DNA of 64,000 nt from Macrobrachium rosenbergii (GCF_040412425.1 NC_089782.1:22995622-23059621), one strand, 5' to 3'. Positions 11,059-23,186 are shown, counted from the first letter of the stretch. The notes: generated from the letters alone by a model not told the origin. Translations and numbers: made by a program.

Positions 11059-13219
11059 AACTCAAAAGACTGAATCCACAGCAATAACCATTCACAGCAG
11101 GGGACCTGACCCCCAGAGCTCCCGGGTACAAACTTGAAACTCCATGTATTGTAAGGCTTCGGTTTTCATATTCTTAAAACTCGCACAAAAGGCTGGTTGT
11201 GGAGAGGAGATGGAAACTGAGATTTCCTTTTCAAACAAAAAAAAAAAATCCCTTCTGTGCCTCTCCCTTTTGAAGGAAAATGTCAGGGGGGGACAGGGGG
11301 GAGAGTTATGTGAAAGGGTACGGGAAAGGGGGAGGGAGGGATGGGGGAAGGGGTGTTCTAAAGGGTGGTATCTCTCTCGTTGCAATTTCTAAAGAACTTG
11401 ATGCAGAGATTTATCTATTTATTTATCTATTCGTTTTATTTATTCATTTTTTATTTATTTTTTTTATTTTCTTATATTCTTATTTTGTATTTTTATTTTT
11501 TTTTACTTTTTTACTTGTATTTATATAATTATCTACTTATTTATTTATTGTTCCTGTCGCGTCAATATTGAAAAAAATTTTTAAGTTATATTGCAATTGC
11601 ATCGTGCCTGGAATATATCGTGTATATTATGTTACGTATTTCCCCGTCCAAGAGTTTATAATAGTTAAATGTGGAGTTAGTCAACTATAAGACTATGAAT
11701 AAACATGGCATTGTAAATTACCAAAATTTACGTTCTTATATTTAATTTCGTGTTAAAGAGACCGAGACAAGCATTTAAAAATCAAGGAAGAATAGTTTTA
11801 ATGGATTACTCTTCTGAAAAGATAATTCTCTGTAAAAGACTCTGGGAACACAACGGAAAGGAGAGAACTCCATAATCTTAACGCAAACGGTATGAACTGG
11901 AATCAACTATTAGTCTCAAATACAGGATCCACGCTGAACTTCATTTTTTTTTTTAAGTCGTAAAATTAGGGCGTAAAATGAATAAGGTGTAAAATGTTTC
12001 TCTAAAATCAACAAGATAATTAACTTTATAACTCGTGTGATTTCTTTCAACTTACGATCTGCCAACAACACCACCCGCCACCACCCACCCACAAAACACA
12101 ATGAAAACTGATCTGTCTTGTTATTTATCACAAGTCGTCATCACTCAAAGCATGTTTTGTAGCTAAGCAATTGAATAAGTCAAAGTAATTCTGACATAGT
12201 TTAAGAAATCAAACAGACTGAAACAGCGCACGAAAATAAGATCGTACGTTAGTCTATTAGGATATAATTTTGATTAGTGCATGACAATGAAGCTTCAAAA
12301 AGAATATTATGAGTCAGAAGGCAAGATAGCGTGAGAAATTATACTCTAAGAGCAATTAAGAAAGTTCTTTATGAACGCTAGGTCAGATAATGAAACAGGG
12401 GAGGAAAATGTACCTACGTAAAAGGGAATCTAAAGACGGAAGGCTGAAGATGAATGGAGATTTGTGGAAGTGAAAGCATCGGAAATGCATAAGTGGCGAG
12501 CTGTTTTTCTCCTAGTTTCTAGCAGAAACGGTGTATGGCTGAATTATGTCATAAGCGTTACAAGAATTAACAACGATCTTACCCTATACAACGTTTTCGA
12601 TTGGATTTACTTTCACAATAAGAAAGGGACAAAAAAATGTAAGATACCACAATTCTAGAGCCAAGGAAATTTGCTGGCAGTCACAGCAATAAATGTTGCA
12701 AAGACGGCTTTGCTTAATGCAACCCAGATCTGGAAAAGATAAGGGGAAAAAAGCATGGGAATAATTATGGAGTTTAAATCGACAAAGGATAATATAATTA
12801 TGAAGGAATAAAAAAAAAATAAAGCAACGTGGTTCCCAGTGCGAAACCGTAAAGAAAATGCTGATACGTACGGAGTAGGTTTGCAACGATGCAATTATTA
12901 TCATTATTGTTTTTATTATTATAAGCCATCAGGCCATGTACTGGCAATGGTAGCGTCTACAAAACTATGTCTATAACCAACGTGACGAAAAAAAAAAAGT
13001 CGAATAGATACAAAAAAACTTAGCTTTAACCATAAACGGAGAGCTGTAAAGAACTGGAAAAGTTCACGATCTACTTTACAGAAAATGGAAGGAATCCACT
13101 ATTAGAAAACGAATGATATTATTTAGGGGAGACACTCGCTAAACGAGTCTCTCTTCCGTGTTGGTAACAAGTTGTTAGATAACTATACATTATTTCCTAT
13201 TATGTCGTAACAGACGACC
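11059..13219. other. Gene-free stretch with a T-rich (TTTA)n-like region
   Basis: A degenerate TTTA/TTTAT region spans about 11409-11552. The rest is unique AT-rich sequence with no gene I can support. Confidence 0.5.
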
Positions 13220-13543
13220 AAACTGATCAATTAGGTATGGTTTTTTTATCAGCTGAAACTTTACTTTAGTTGCGCAGCCTGATTTCCATCAGTCGCCGAC
13301 CGGGACAGGTTACGACTTTTTTCGTACCCCCCGGCCAAGTCCGGGCACGTCGCCCTAAGTTAGGTTAGATAGGTAAAATCTTGTTAGGTCAGGGCCTAGC
13401 ATTATAGCAAAGGTTATGTCTATATATGAATGAGGAACCTGTCCCGGTTGACGACTGGGCGGGAATCAGGCCGCGCAACTAAAGTAAAGTTTTACCCAAG
13501 TTTCAGCTGATTAAAAAAAAAAACATACCTAATAGATCAGTTT
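13220..13543. mobile_element. Foldback/MITE-like element with ~100-bp inverted arms
   Basis: The left arm (AACTGATCAATTAGGTATGG, then ATCAGCTGAAACTTTACTTT, then GACCGGGACAGGTT) is mirrored by the right arm (AACCTGTCCCGGTTGACGAC through AACTAAAGTAAAGTTTTACC to ACCTAATAGATCAGTTT). The arms are about 90-105 bp around a loop of about 125 bp. No coding capacity is seen and no target duplication could be assigned. Confidence 0.85.
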
Positions 13544-13955
13544 CCTGGCGGTCAGTACACTTTATCATGCAACACCTAAACGTTTAATGACGCTTCTCGC
13601 TATATTTTTGTTGTCATTTCATCATTATAAACAATTACCTACAGACTAATGAGAATGATCACAGCAAACTAATTAGTATTCCTAATATTTTCATGGTGTT
13701 TCTGTGTCCATACTCTAATAAAAGGCATTAAAAGGGAACCTCTGTACCACGCACGCGAAAAACAAAAAATCCCGAGATGTCTGTGCATTCCAAATCACTG
13801 TTTTCAAGAACTGACTTAACAGATCATATTATGATTTCGTACTTCCATAAAAAAAAAATTGAAAGGTCTTTAAATGAAACCCAGGAATACTTGCATTCCT
13901 GTAAGTTTAAATATAAAATATAAGATAAGAATATCTTAGCAGAATTAACTCTTTA

Positions 13956-14076
13956 TATATATATAATTAATATATATATAAAAAATTATATATATATACA
14001 TTTATTATATATATACATATATATATGCAAATATATACAGTAAATACCGTATTATGCATATATATAATGTGTGTAT
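13956..14076. repeat. Interrupted (TA)n tracts
   Basis: Several short TATATA blocks broken by AATT and CATT. Confidence 0.85.
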
Positions 14077-14317
14077 GTGTGTGTATGCATTACTAAACAC
14101 GCAATACATGTGACCGTTTGAAAAGTACAAAATACTGAAAAGCACAAAATATTACTGTACTGTTTATGTATGGAACAATAAAAATGCACGGAACAAATTT
14201 TCCAGGTATCCCTATGATAAACAAAATGTCTAGAGGATGGTACCATCTCTGATGACAATACAGAGAACAGTGTTGACTTATTATATGAACTGAATAATTT
14301 ACAGATTAACGTGAATG

Positions 14318-15165
14318 TCTGGTCTTGCCTTTGAGGCAGTCTGGGATCTGCTCTTGAGATAGTCTGGTTCTGCCCTTGAGGCAGTCTGGGGTTTCTGCCC
14401 TTGAGGCAGTCTGGGGTTTCTGCCCTTGAGGCAGTCAGGGGTTTCTGCCCTTGAGGCAGTCTGGGGTTTCTGCCCTTGAGGCAGTCTGGGGTTTCTGTCC
14501 TTGAGGCAGTCAGGGGTTTCTGCCCTTGAGGCAGTCTGGGGTTTCTGCCCTTGAGGCAGTCTGGGGTTTCTGCCCTTGAGGCAGTCTGGGGTTTCTGCCC
14601 CTGAGGCAGTCTGGGGTTTCTGCCCTTGAGGCAGTCTGGGGTTTCTGCCCTTGAGGCAGTCTGTGGTTTCTGCCCTGAGGCAGTCTGGGGTTTCTGCCCT
14701 GAGGCAGTCTGGGGTTTCTGCCCTTGAGGCAGTCTGGGGTTTCTGCCCTTGAGGCAGTCTGGGGTTTCTGCCCTTGAGGCAGTCTGGGGTTTCTGCCCTT
14801 GAGGTAGTCTGGTTCTGCCCTTGAGGCAGTCTAGGATCTGCCCTTGAGGCAGTCTGGTCCTGCCCTTGAGGCAGTCCGGGATCTGCCCTTGAGGCAGTCT
14901 GGTCCTGCCCTTGAGGCAGTCTGGGATTTCTGCCCTTGAGGCAGTCTGGAGTTTCTGCCCTTGAGGCAGTCTGGGGTTTCTGCCCTTGAGGCAGTCTGGG
15001 GTTTCAGCCCTTTAGACAGTCTGAGGTTTCAGCCCTTGAGGCAGTCTGGGGTTTCTGCTCTTGAGGCAGTCTGGGGCTTCTGCCCTTGAGGCAGTCTGGG
15101 GTTTCAGCCCTTTAGGAAGTCTGGGGTTTCAGCCCTTTGGGCAGTCTGGGTTTCTGTCCTTTCGC
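14318..15165. repeat. 25-bp hairpin minisatellite
   Basis: About 34 head-to-tail units near GGGGTTTCTGCCCTTGAGGC plus AGTCT. Each unit contains CTGCC-CTTGA-GGCAG, a 5-bp stem with a 5-nt loop. Edge and interior units are variants (GGATCTGCC, GGTTCTGCC, GGTCCTGCC). There are no unique spacers, so it is not a CRISPR array. Confidence 0.97.
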
Positions 15166-15907
15166 AGAAGAGTTATGAGCAAGGAGGTCAGTTTAAATAT
15201 AAAATATAAAATCAAAATATTTTAATAACAATTAACTGACCTTTAAAAAATGATAAAAAAGAACCACTTCACGAGAAAGACAAATAAATCCCCTCAGACT
15301 TCAGCACCCACAATCCCTTTCATTCAACGTAACTTATCCCCACAAATCCATCAACTATTAAGCATCAAAAAGACTCTTTAACCGACATTTAAGGGAATAA
15401 GGGAAGAGCGATGTTACTGCCCGATAACAGCGCGGAGATAAGATAAAGATAACCTCTATCGTCCCATAATGTGCGAATCCTCCGAAAAGCAGTGTAGAGC
15501 TTAGTGATGCCGTGTTAACTGATACCTTAGCCTCCTTATACTAACCAGTCGCTAATCCCTTATACAAAGGCCTTCCAAAATGGATGAAGTAATAGGAATA
15601 AGCATACGGCAGAGGGCCACAGTAAGTAGTTAATATTATTATTTATTCGAGTGAACCCATAAAACAATTATAGTAATTTAAGAATGTCGAGACGTTAAGT
15701 CCCGAGCTTGGAATGTTACGTACCGCCCAGAAGCTCGGACGAAGGATTTTTTAGTCTGCCTATATCTATATGATGGGCAAGTAGTGAGAGGGACTGATCC
15801 CGGGTTGGACGACGGCATACTTAAAAGATGTTACATATATCTGTTCACTTTTGGGTGTTCTGTCTCGCTGTTCTGCCTAGTAATTTCATGGGCCTTTCAA
15901 TTTGTTC

Positions 15908-15969
<62 letters not shown>

Positions 15970-16043
15970 CATTACTTATTGGATTTGTAGCTAAACCATC
16001 TGTCCTAATAGAGAGTTTCACTGGGGAAATTCACTCAACAATG

Positions 16044-16133
<90 letters not shown>

Positions 16134-16241
16134 TTGAGTGAATTTCTCCAATAAAACTCTCTATTAGGACAGATGTTAGATGTTACAAACTAATAGGTAA
16201 TACAAATTACAATAGGTATTATTTTTACAATTATTATACAA

Positions 16242-16318
<77 letters not shown>
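15908..16318. mobile_element. Foldback element with (TA)n centre and (AAT)n/(ATT)n ends
   Basis: The left arm CATCTGTCCTAATAGAGAGT leading to AAATTCACTCAACAA is mirrored by TTGTTGAGTGAATTTCTCC leading to CTCTCTATTAGGACAGATG, with (TA)n at about 16049-16129 between them. Outside these, CTACAAATCC-like and ATTACTTATTGG-like words also pair in inverse. The left flank is (AAT)n at 15908-15967 and the right flank is (ATT)n at 16246-16318, complementary to each other. The whole therefore folds as one extended hairpin carrying three microsatellites. Confidence 0.8.
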
Positions 16319-16319
<1 letters not shown>

Positions 16320-16499
16320 TCAGCATACGAACCGTTTTCCACAACAAGGGATGATCCCAGAAAAAAAGACAATATAAAGTCACTGCCACATTCATACTTC
16401 ATCTGATGAATCGTGAATGAACCCCACGTGCAGAAATTTTTCACTGTATTATCCACTTCACAAATGTACACAGAAGGCTAATCAGCAGCACGGTGAACC

Positions 16500-16502
<3 letters not shown>

Positions 16503-16538
<36 letters not shown>
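16503..16538. repeat. (CA)n microsatellite
   Basis: An uninterrupted CA run of about 35 bp. Confidence 0.95.
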
Positions 16539-16541
<3 letters not shown>

Positions 16542-17069
16542 TGTCTTTCACCAATAACATGCAAGTAATCTAAAACTTTCAGGATATTAGGGCTCTTCTA
16601 ATATCTCTTCTACAGTTTATCCTAAAGGTCTTCCTCCCCTACTACTTCCTAGCACATTTTAATATCAATATTTATAAATTAAAAATCTATATAAATGTTA
16701 AATCCCACAGGAAGGTCCACAATCCGATAATGTTGACCGGGGAAATATAATTATTTAAAAGTTTGCTTCAAACAAATATATTAAACATCAAATTTACATA
16801 TGACTCTTCTTTCGACAATTGTTAACATCTACGAAATATGAGATAAAAAAGTCCATAAGGTTATAAATTCTATGGATGAATATTTTATCTTACCGCAGTT
16901 GCGATTAGAGTTCCCTCCTGAATGACGCCCTCAATTGTGCTGTGCTCAACAATGTAGATTCCTATGGGGAGAATTTAAAGATATCGCCCGTTTCAGTAGT
17001 CCTAAAACTTCATTCTTAATTACATCATCCGATTTATTTATACCATTACAATTCTTTTAATTTTTTATA

Positions 17070-17351
<282 letters not shown>

Positions 17352-17710
17352 CATGCGGTACAGAGGACGTAGGCCTAATGTGTGCTTGATCAACACACAC
17401 TATTCTGGTCTCCAATTTGAAAGCTCTAAACAAAGTGCTCGCGTGGTACAAAAACCACCATTTTGGCCATTTCCTCTCTCGTTCTTCTATTATGACTCAC
17501 TACTTTACCTCCTTATTCCCCTTCCTCCCCCCTTCCCCATCCCCCCCAGTCCCTTCCCTACCCCCTTAGCCAGATCTTCTGTAATTGGTTCTACCGAACC
17601 GCGGTTAATTTTCGACTGATGTCGAATGACTTAAAGCCCTAACTATCTATCCCTATCACCAACTGCGAAATTAGTCTCTATTAAGATGCAAGATAAATTT
17701 CCGAGTTTAT

Positions 17711-17867
17711 TCGGTGGGCTTCAATAAATAATCACCTGAGAAATAAAATAAATATATCTGTGGTACTAAAAATAGTGATAAGCCAATAGCCATCAAATCA
17801 ACAACTGATTCAGCAAATCTGAACAACTATGAACGACCAATCACGTTCGCATAAGTTTACAACTGAA
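17711..17867 (+). repeat. Direct duplication, left copy
   Basis: CGGTGGGCTTCAATAAATAA through CGCATAAGTTTACAA recurs at 18176-18315. The two copies flank a family 1 repeat almost exactly. Confidence 0.85.
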
Positions 17868-17878
17868 TTTAATTGAAT

Positions 17879-18175
17879 ACAGAATTTAGGCCAACGGCCA
17901 AGCACTGGGACCTATGAGGTCATTCAGCGATGAAACGGAAACTGACAGTAAAAGGTTTGAAAGGTGTAACAGGAGGAAAATCTCGCAGGTGCACTATGAA
18001 TCAACTGTTAGGAGAGGGTGGAAAGTAAGATGGAAGAAAGAGAATAGGAAAAGAGGTACAGTTAAAGGAATGAAACGGGTCGCAGCTAGGGGCCGAAGGC
18101 ACGCTGCAAAGAACCTTAAGTAATACCTACAGTGCACCGCATGAGATGCACTGACGGCACTACCACCTTACGGGG
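17879..18175 (+). repeat. Interspersed repeat family 1, copy 3 (near full length)
   Basis: About 297 bp with all family hallmarks, from GAATTTAGGCCAACGGCCAA to GCACTGACGGCACTACC and a terminal TTACGGGG. Its internal open frame (SKRFERCNRRK, RRGWKVR) recurs in other copies and in most decays, so it is not treated as a gene. Confidence 0.9.
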
Positions 18176-18315
18176 TCGGTGGCCTTAAATAAATAATCGC
18201 CTAAAAAGCAAATATGTGTGGTATTAAAAATAGCGATAAGCCAACAGCCATCAAATAATTGATTAGGCAAATCAGTACTGTAAACGATAATTCACCTTCG
18301 CATAAGTTTACAATT
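18176..18315 (+). repeat. Direct duplication, right copy
   Basis: It matches 17711-17867 with substitutions (CGGTGGCCTTAAATAAATAA through TTCGCATAAGTTTACAA). It begins immediately after the end of the family 1 repeat. Confidence 0.85.
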
Positions 18316-18368
18316 AGGGGAGTAATGCTGCGAGAAATAACAGATAACTATATAAACCAGTGCAAATC

Positions 18369-18514
18369 TTCCCCAATTCTTAACCTTCCGTTTACGAAAA
18401 AGAACTCCGTCATAATCTTTTATGACCGGCTCGAAAAATCCTCCCCAGTTCTTAACCCTCCGTTTGCGAAAAAGAACTCCATCACAACCTTTTATGACCG
18501 GCTCGAAACTGTCA
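18369..18514. repeat. Two-copy 72-bp tandem duplication
   Basis: TCCCCAATTCTTAACCTTCC and TCCCCAGTTCTTAACCCTCC start 72 bp apart, and each is followed by TTTATGACCGGCTCGAAA. The period is a multiple of three and keeps frames open on both strands, but nothing else supports a gene. Confidence 0.85.
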
Positions 18515-18515
18515 T

Positions 18516-20286
18516 AACCGGACGGCAAGGATAAAGGAAATGTAAAAATAACGGCGATAACAAGTAACCACTGATAAAAGGGACCTTTCATAACGTCCTT
18601 ATCTCGCGAGCTTCTGAATCAAAAGTCTGGGAATATGTCGTAAAAAGTTACGCAACACCAGGACTTTGATTTTCTTGGCACGAATTTGTCAAGTGAAACT
18701 TAATCAGATAACTGTGAAAATAAAAAATAATAATAATAAATGCATCTACATTTTTCCTCCCAAACAAATGATAAATAGACGCTCTTAAACATAATGACGT
18801 TTATCTGAGGAAACTTGAAGATGAATTTAATACAATATTTTCTTTCTCGAATTCAGTTAAGCAAAGGATATAGGTCAATCAGTTTTGTTTCTATTGGCTA
18901 CTGAAGTTGCCTACCTAGTAATTAATCAGTTGTGGTGGGTCGTAAACGGCATCAGAAAGCCACAAGGGCTAGCAACTTCATCCTAAATCAGTGAGAACTA
19001 ACTTCTCCACACGTCTCCCCTGACATATATATATATATGTCTATATGTGTGTGTATATATGTATATTACATATATATATACACATACATATACCCATATA
19101 CACATACATATACTGTACATGTATACACATATACATATACATACATATATAATATATATATACACAGTATAGATAGGTAATTGGTCCTCCTCAATGGAAA
19201 TAACAAAAGAATGAGCAAGAGCAGATAAATGAAATCCCGCCTCCCCCGCCCCCTCCCTGGATGACAACGAATGTTCCTCTTATCAAACTGCTGAAAATAA
19301 TGAGCAAAATGGTCTTGATAACCACTGGAACCATTACGACGAACACCACATCCATCAGCCTAATATTAGCTTATAGAAAGCATAACATATCACTATATCC
19401 TAGTTACTGAGAAGACTGAATAAATTAGGCTAAGGATCTTCTGTACCATATACTGTGAGCCGCGCTTCTTTAAGACAAAATTCTGCTCTAGCTCTGGACA
19501 GGACACCATTCATCTTTATGGGAGACTTTTACAAAAATATATATAAAGAATAAATACGCACTGTAGAAATACATTAAATTACATTTAATTTCCATGAAAT
19601 ATAAAAATACCACCCGATCATTCGATGCATGGCGCTAACCGAGAACCATTACCACTGACAAGCCCGTGCAATTAAATTTCTACCCACAGTACGCTGAGTA
19701 CCGTCCGCAACAAAGCTCCACTGAGTCTTTATAGTTTGGACAGAGTCCAGAGATCCCAATCAGGCCACTTAGTTATTTCAAACATTTCCCATACTAATGG
19801 GGCACCTTTGGGCAATGGCTCGTGTTGGCAAAAGGCCGACTTAATCTAAATTACACATGAAGAATCCTACACACGAATACACACACACAAAATACAAGAC
19901 AAAAGGCGAATTCTACCTTGACCCTGAGGCGAGTTTGTCATTCTTGTATTCAAAATGATGAGCGTCGTGGCTGTTCGCGGTAAACGCAACATTCAAGAAA
20001 ACGCCCACTTTCATGGCGGTATTTAATAACTTCTTTTTATGCGTGGTCAGTTACAAGTGCAAGCAATAAACGACAATGTTTCAACACTGCCTTAGCAAAA
20101 CTAAGTCGGCAGCCACAAAACTTTCGTGTCACAGTTTGAACAACTCTGCTTCAAGACCCAGACGAAATATTTTCCATGGACAGTGTAGAAACGGCATAAA
20201 ATGTAAAGTCAATGTTTGGTGTTTAAGTAGCTTTTGTAATTGAAGGAATTTTTTTTTCTTTACAGCGAACTGGCACTTAAACAGTT
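18516..20286. other. Gene-free stretch with TA/CA-rich tract near 19026-19165
   Basis: Interrupted TATATG/CACATA repeats lie at about 19026-19165. No gene is supported elsewhere. Confidence 0.5.
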
Positions 20287-20294
20287 GTTTTGCC

Positions 20295-20430
20295 GGGTTG
20301 GGTACGATTGGTCCAATGACGATTGGTCCAATGACGATTCGTCCAAAGACGATTGGTCCAAAATCAATTGGTCCAACGGGATTATTGGTCCAATACCAAT
20401 TGATCCAAAGGAATTATTGGTCCAATGTTT
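20295..20430 (+). repeat. Left terminal inverted repeat of the MULE element
   Basis: About eight tandem, imperfect copies of a 14-20 bp word containing TTGGTCCAA. The outermost bases GGTTGGGTACGATT align with GGTCCCGGACGATT at the other end. Confidence 0.85.
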
Positions 20431-20666
20431 ATTTAATGAAAATTAGTCCACAAGTGAAATTTCCCTTCTTGGTTTCTGTTACCATAGCACGATAATGAAA
20501 CAATAGCGTAATAATGAAACGACCTTTCTATATTGCCAAGTAGACTTGTTAACATCAAAGGAGATACTTTGTTCATGTAAACAAACAGTATTTAGGACGT
20601 CCTATAGGTATATGTACATGCTTTGTTATTTTCAAAAACATTTAGTAAACGCTTGAAGCCCTTACC

Positions 20667-22080
20667 ATGGAGCCAACTGTATGTGACACGGTACTTTCCG
20701 AAAGAGGAAAAGAAAAACTTTCAGTTAATGGATATTTGTATACACTACATTCGAAAAGGACTAAGAAGACAACTGGAGAAGAGACATATTACTGGAGATG
20801 TGAAAAAAGAGGATGTAAAGGCACAGCAAACACGCACTTTGAAGATAACTGCCATTATTTGAAAAATGAAAGAGAACACACTTGTGGAGCTGCTGAGTCA
20901 AGTCGTGTTCATGTAGTGAAATGCCAAAATGCAATTAAGGAAAAAGCTAGTATCACCAGTGATAAACCATGCCAAATTATTCAAGATGTAGTTAGTCAAC
21001 TAGATCCATCTGTTGTGCCATATATAGGGTCAAAAGAGACTATCAGCAAAATGATTAGAAGAGTACGCAAGGAAGGACCCCAAGAACCAAGTGATTTACA
21101 AGATATGTTTATTCCAGACGAATATAGAAAAACACTCTCCGGTGAGACATTTCTAGTTAGTGAATCCAATATTGGATATGATAAAATATTGTTATTCACA
21201 ACCCATTCAAATGTCAAAAAACTCAAAGACGCTCATTTTTGATAATGGATGGAACGTTTAAGACCGTTCCAACACTCTTTAAACAACTGTACACGATTCA
21301 TGCTCCAGTTGGACCGCAAGAAAGAAGTCGCATCCTACCTCTAGTTTATGTGCTAATGACACGAAAAAACACTGAATGTTATGTGCAGGTTTTCCAGGAT
21401 CTTCTCGACTATGCTGCTGAAAGTGATATCAACCTTTCTCCTGAAGTGATTATCACCGATTTTGAAATTGGAGTAATCAGTGCAATTGTATCTGAAATTC
21501 CTGCCACTCAACACAAAGGCTGTTTTTTTCATCTCGGTCAGAGTACTTACAGAAAAGTTATATCTTCAGGTTTAAAAATTGAATACGGAACTAATGAAAA
21601 TTTGTCCTTGAAAATCAGGCAAATGCCAGCACTTGCGTTTTTACCTGCAAACGAAATTAAGGATGCCTGGTTGCAACTAAAACAAACTATTCCTGATGAG
21701 GCGACGGATGTTGTAAATTATTTCGATGAAAATTGCGTTCGCGAATGTTACGAGGTCAAGAAGTGAGAAATCCTCCACTTTTCCCCCTGCATTATGGTCA
21801 GTGTATGATCGAGTGGAAGCAAGTATACCACGAACACAAAATAAAATAGAAGCGTGGCGTAGACGTTTGGAAGTGTTACTAGGCTCAGCCCATGTCGGGC
21901 TCTTCAAACTAATTAGTGAGTTGAGAAAAGAACAAAAGAATGTGGAGGACGAAATGGAATGCATTGTTCGTGGAGAAATAAAACGTAAATTAAAAAAAAA
22001 AAGATGCTGAACGTGAACAAAGAATTTTAACTGTATTTTCCGAGAGAGAGAATTATGAAATTTTAGATTTTTTACGAGCG
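20667..22080 (+). pseudogene. FLYWCH-MULE transposase, frameshifted
   Basis: The ATG at 20667 opens a frame that runs to 21242. Its first ~75 residues look like a FLYWCH zinc finger (YYWRCEKRGCKGTA ... EREHTC). The MULE transposase core continues in the next frame from about 21239 (MDGTFKTVP with the first catalytic Asp; IITDFEIG with the second; then GCFFHLGQ). After about 21765 it moves again (FPPALWSVYDR, IEAWRRRLEVLLGSAHVG). The last part after the A-run near 22000 (EREQRILTVF) is in yet another frame. Breaks lie at a T-run near 21235, a short stretch near 21760, a C-run near 21783 and an A-run near 22000. No single frame encodes the whole protein, so this copy is unlikely to be active as assembled. 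Confidence 0.88.
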
Positions 22081-22344
22081 CTAGCAGTTTTTATTTATGT
22101 ACTGTATTACAGTTTATATCACTAAAGTAAAACAATTAGATTTTTTTTTTTTTCTGAATAAAAAAGTAATGAAATGGCAGTTTTTATTTGTTTTCAACCT
22201 TTTTAACATAAATAGTTGAAATGACCTTTGACTAATAAGGTAGGCAATTCTATAGTGGGTACATCCATCCAAGTATGATGATCTGTGCTTTTCATATCGC
22301 AATTGCGAATATCCAGGTCACTTGCAAGTGTTACAAAGGTCAAA

Positions 22345-22561
22345 ATTTAATGGACAAATTGTCCCATTGGATCAATTGGATTTAGACCAATAATGCTGTT
22401 GGACCAATAACCCCATAGATCGATTGGATTTGGACCAATAACGCTGTTGGACCAATAATCCCATTGATCAATTGGATTTGGACCAATAATCCTGTTGGAC
22501 CAATTGATTTTGGACCAATCATCATTGGACCAATTGTCTTTGGATGAATCGTCCGGGACCG
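22345..22561 (-). repeat. Right terminal inverted repeat of the MULE element
   Basis: Read on the minus strand it opens GGTCCCGGACGATTCATCC and continues with more than ten TTGGTCCAA-type words. It is longer than the left end, apparently through extra tandem units (GGACCAATAA(T/C)(G/C)CTGTT). Confidence 0.85.
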
Positions 22562-22892
22562 GTTTTGCCAGTTTTGAAGACCTTAATCACAGATTTTTTT
22601 TTAAATGAAAAAAGGATGAAAAGTATAAAAGTAAAACACATGACTTTGAAAGACCGCAGTAAAGTATTTGTATTACGTTGCAAAACCAAAGCTCCATCGG
22701 TCAAGAAGTGACACAAGTGGTCTGGTTAAACTAAAGTATACTTAACTTTAATACCAAAGATCGAATCGTCCCTTTAAACATCGAATAAGTTAATTTGCGT
22801 GCGGATCATCACTGACCCTTAACGTAAGAGGCAGTTAAGGTGAGATTGGCTTGACTGCCTACGGTAGCCTCGGCCCATACAACCCTCTTCCC

Positions 22893-23181
22893 CCGTAGGG
22901 GGGTTGTGCCGCCGGTGCACTTCACGCGGTGCACTGTAGGCATTACTTAAGGCTTTTGCAGCGTACCTTAGGCCCCAAGCTGCAACCCCTTTCATTCCTT
23001 TTTACTGTACCTCCTTTCATATTCTGTTTCTTCCGTCTAACTTTCCACCCTCTCCTAACAATTGATTCATAGTGCAACTGCGAGGTTTTCCTCCTGTTAC
23101 ACCTTTCAAACCTTTTACTGTCAATTTCCGTTTCAGCGCTGAATGACCTCATAGGTCCCAGTGCTTGGCCTTTGGCCTATG

Positions 23182-23186
<5 letters not shown>
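22893..23186 (-). repeat. Interspersed repeat family 1, copy 4
   Basis: Full-length copy in reverse. On the minus strand it begins ATAGGCCAAAGGCCAAGCAC and ends at GCACCGGCGGCACAACCC. A (TA)n tract (23187-23273) starts directly at the element's 5' edge. Confidence 0.9.

Larger units (their letters stand above)
20295..22561 (+). mobile_element. Mutator-like (MULE) DNA transposon, decayed
   Basis: The element of about 2.27 kb is bounded by an 8-bp direct duplication, GTTTTGCC, at 20287-20294 and 22562-22569. Its ends are inverted repeats built from reiterated GATTGGTCCAATGAC-type words: left GACGATTGGTCCAATGACG, right read in complement GACAATTGGTCCAATGATG. The two ends align over at least 100 bp. 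The interior carries a broken transposase with FLYWCH-type zinc-finger and MULE domains. Animal MULE elements of this kind typically make 8-10 bp target duplications, which fits. Confidence 0.88.

Noticed and set aside
14318..15165. Regular 25-bp repeats, superficially CRISPR-like
   Set aside because: Units are directly adjacent with no unique spacers, and the genome is eukaryotic.
17914..18123. 69-residue basic ORF
   Set aside because: Lies inside an interspersed repeat and recurs in broken form in other copies; treated as part of the repeat.
18259..18591. Pair of opposed ORFs with a 24-residue internal repeat
   Set aside because: Produced by a 72-bp tandem duplication whose period keeps frames open; no other evidence of coding.
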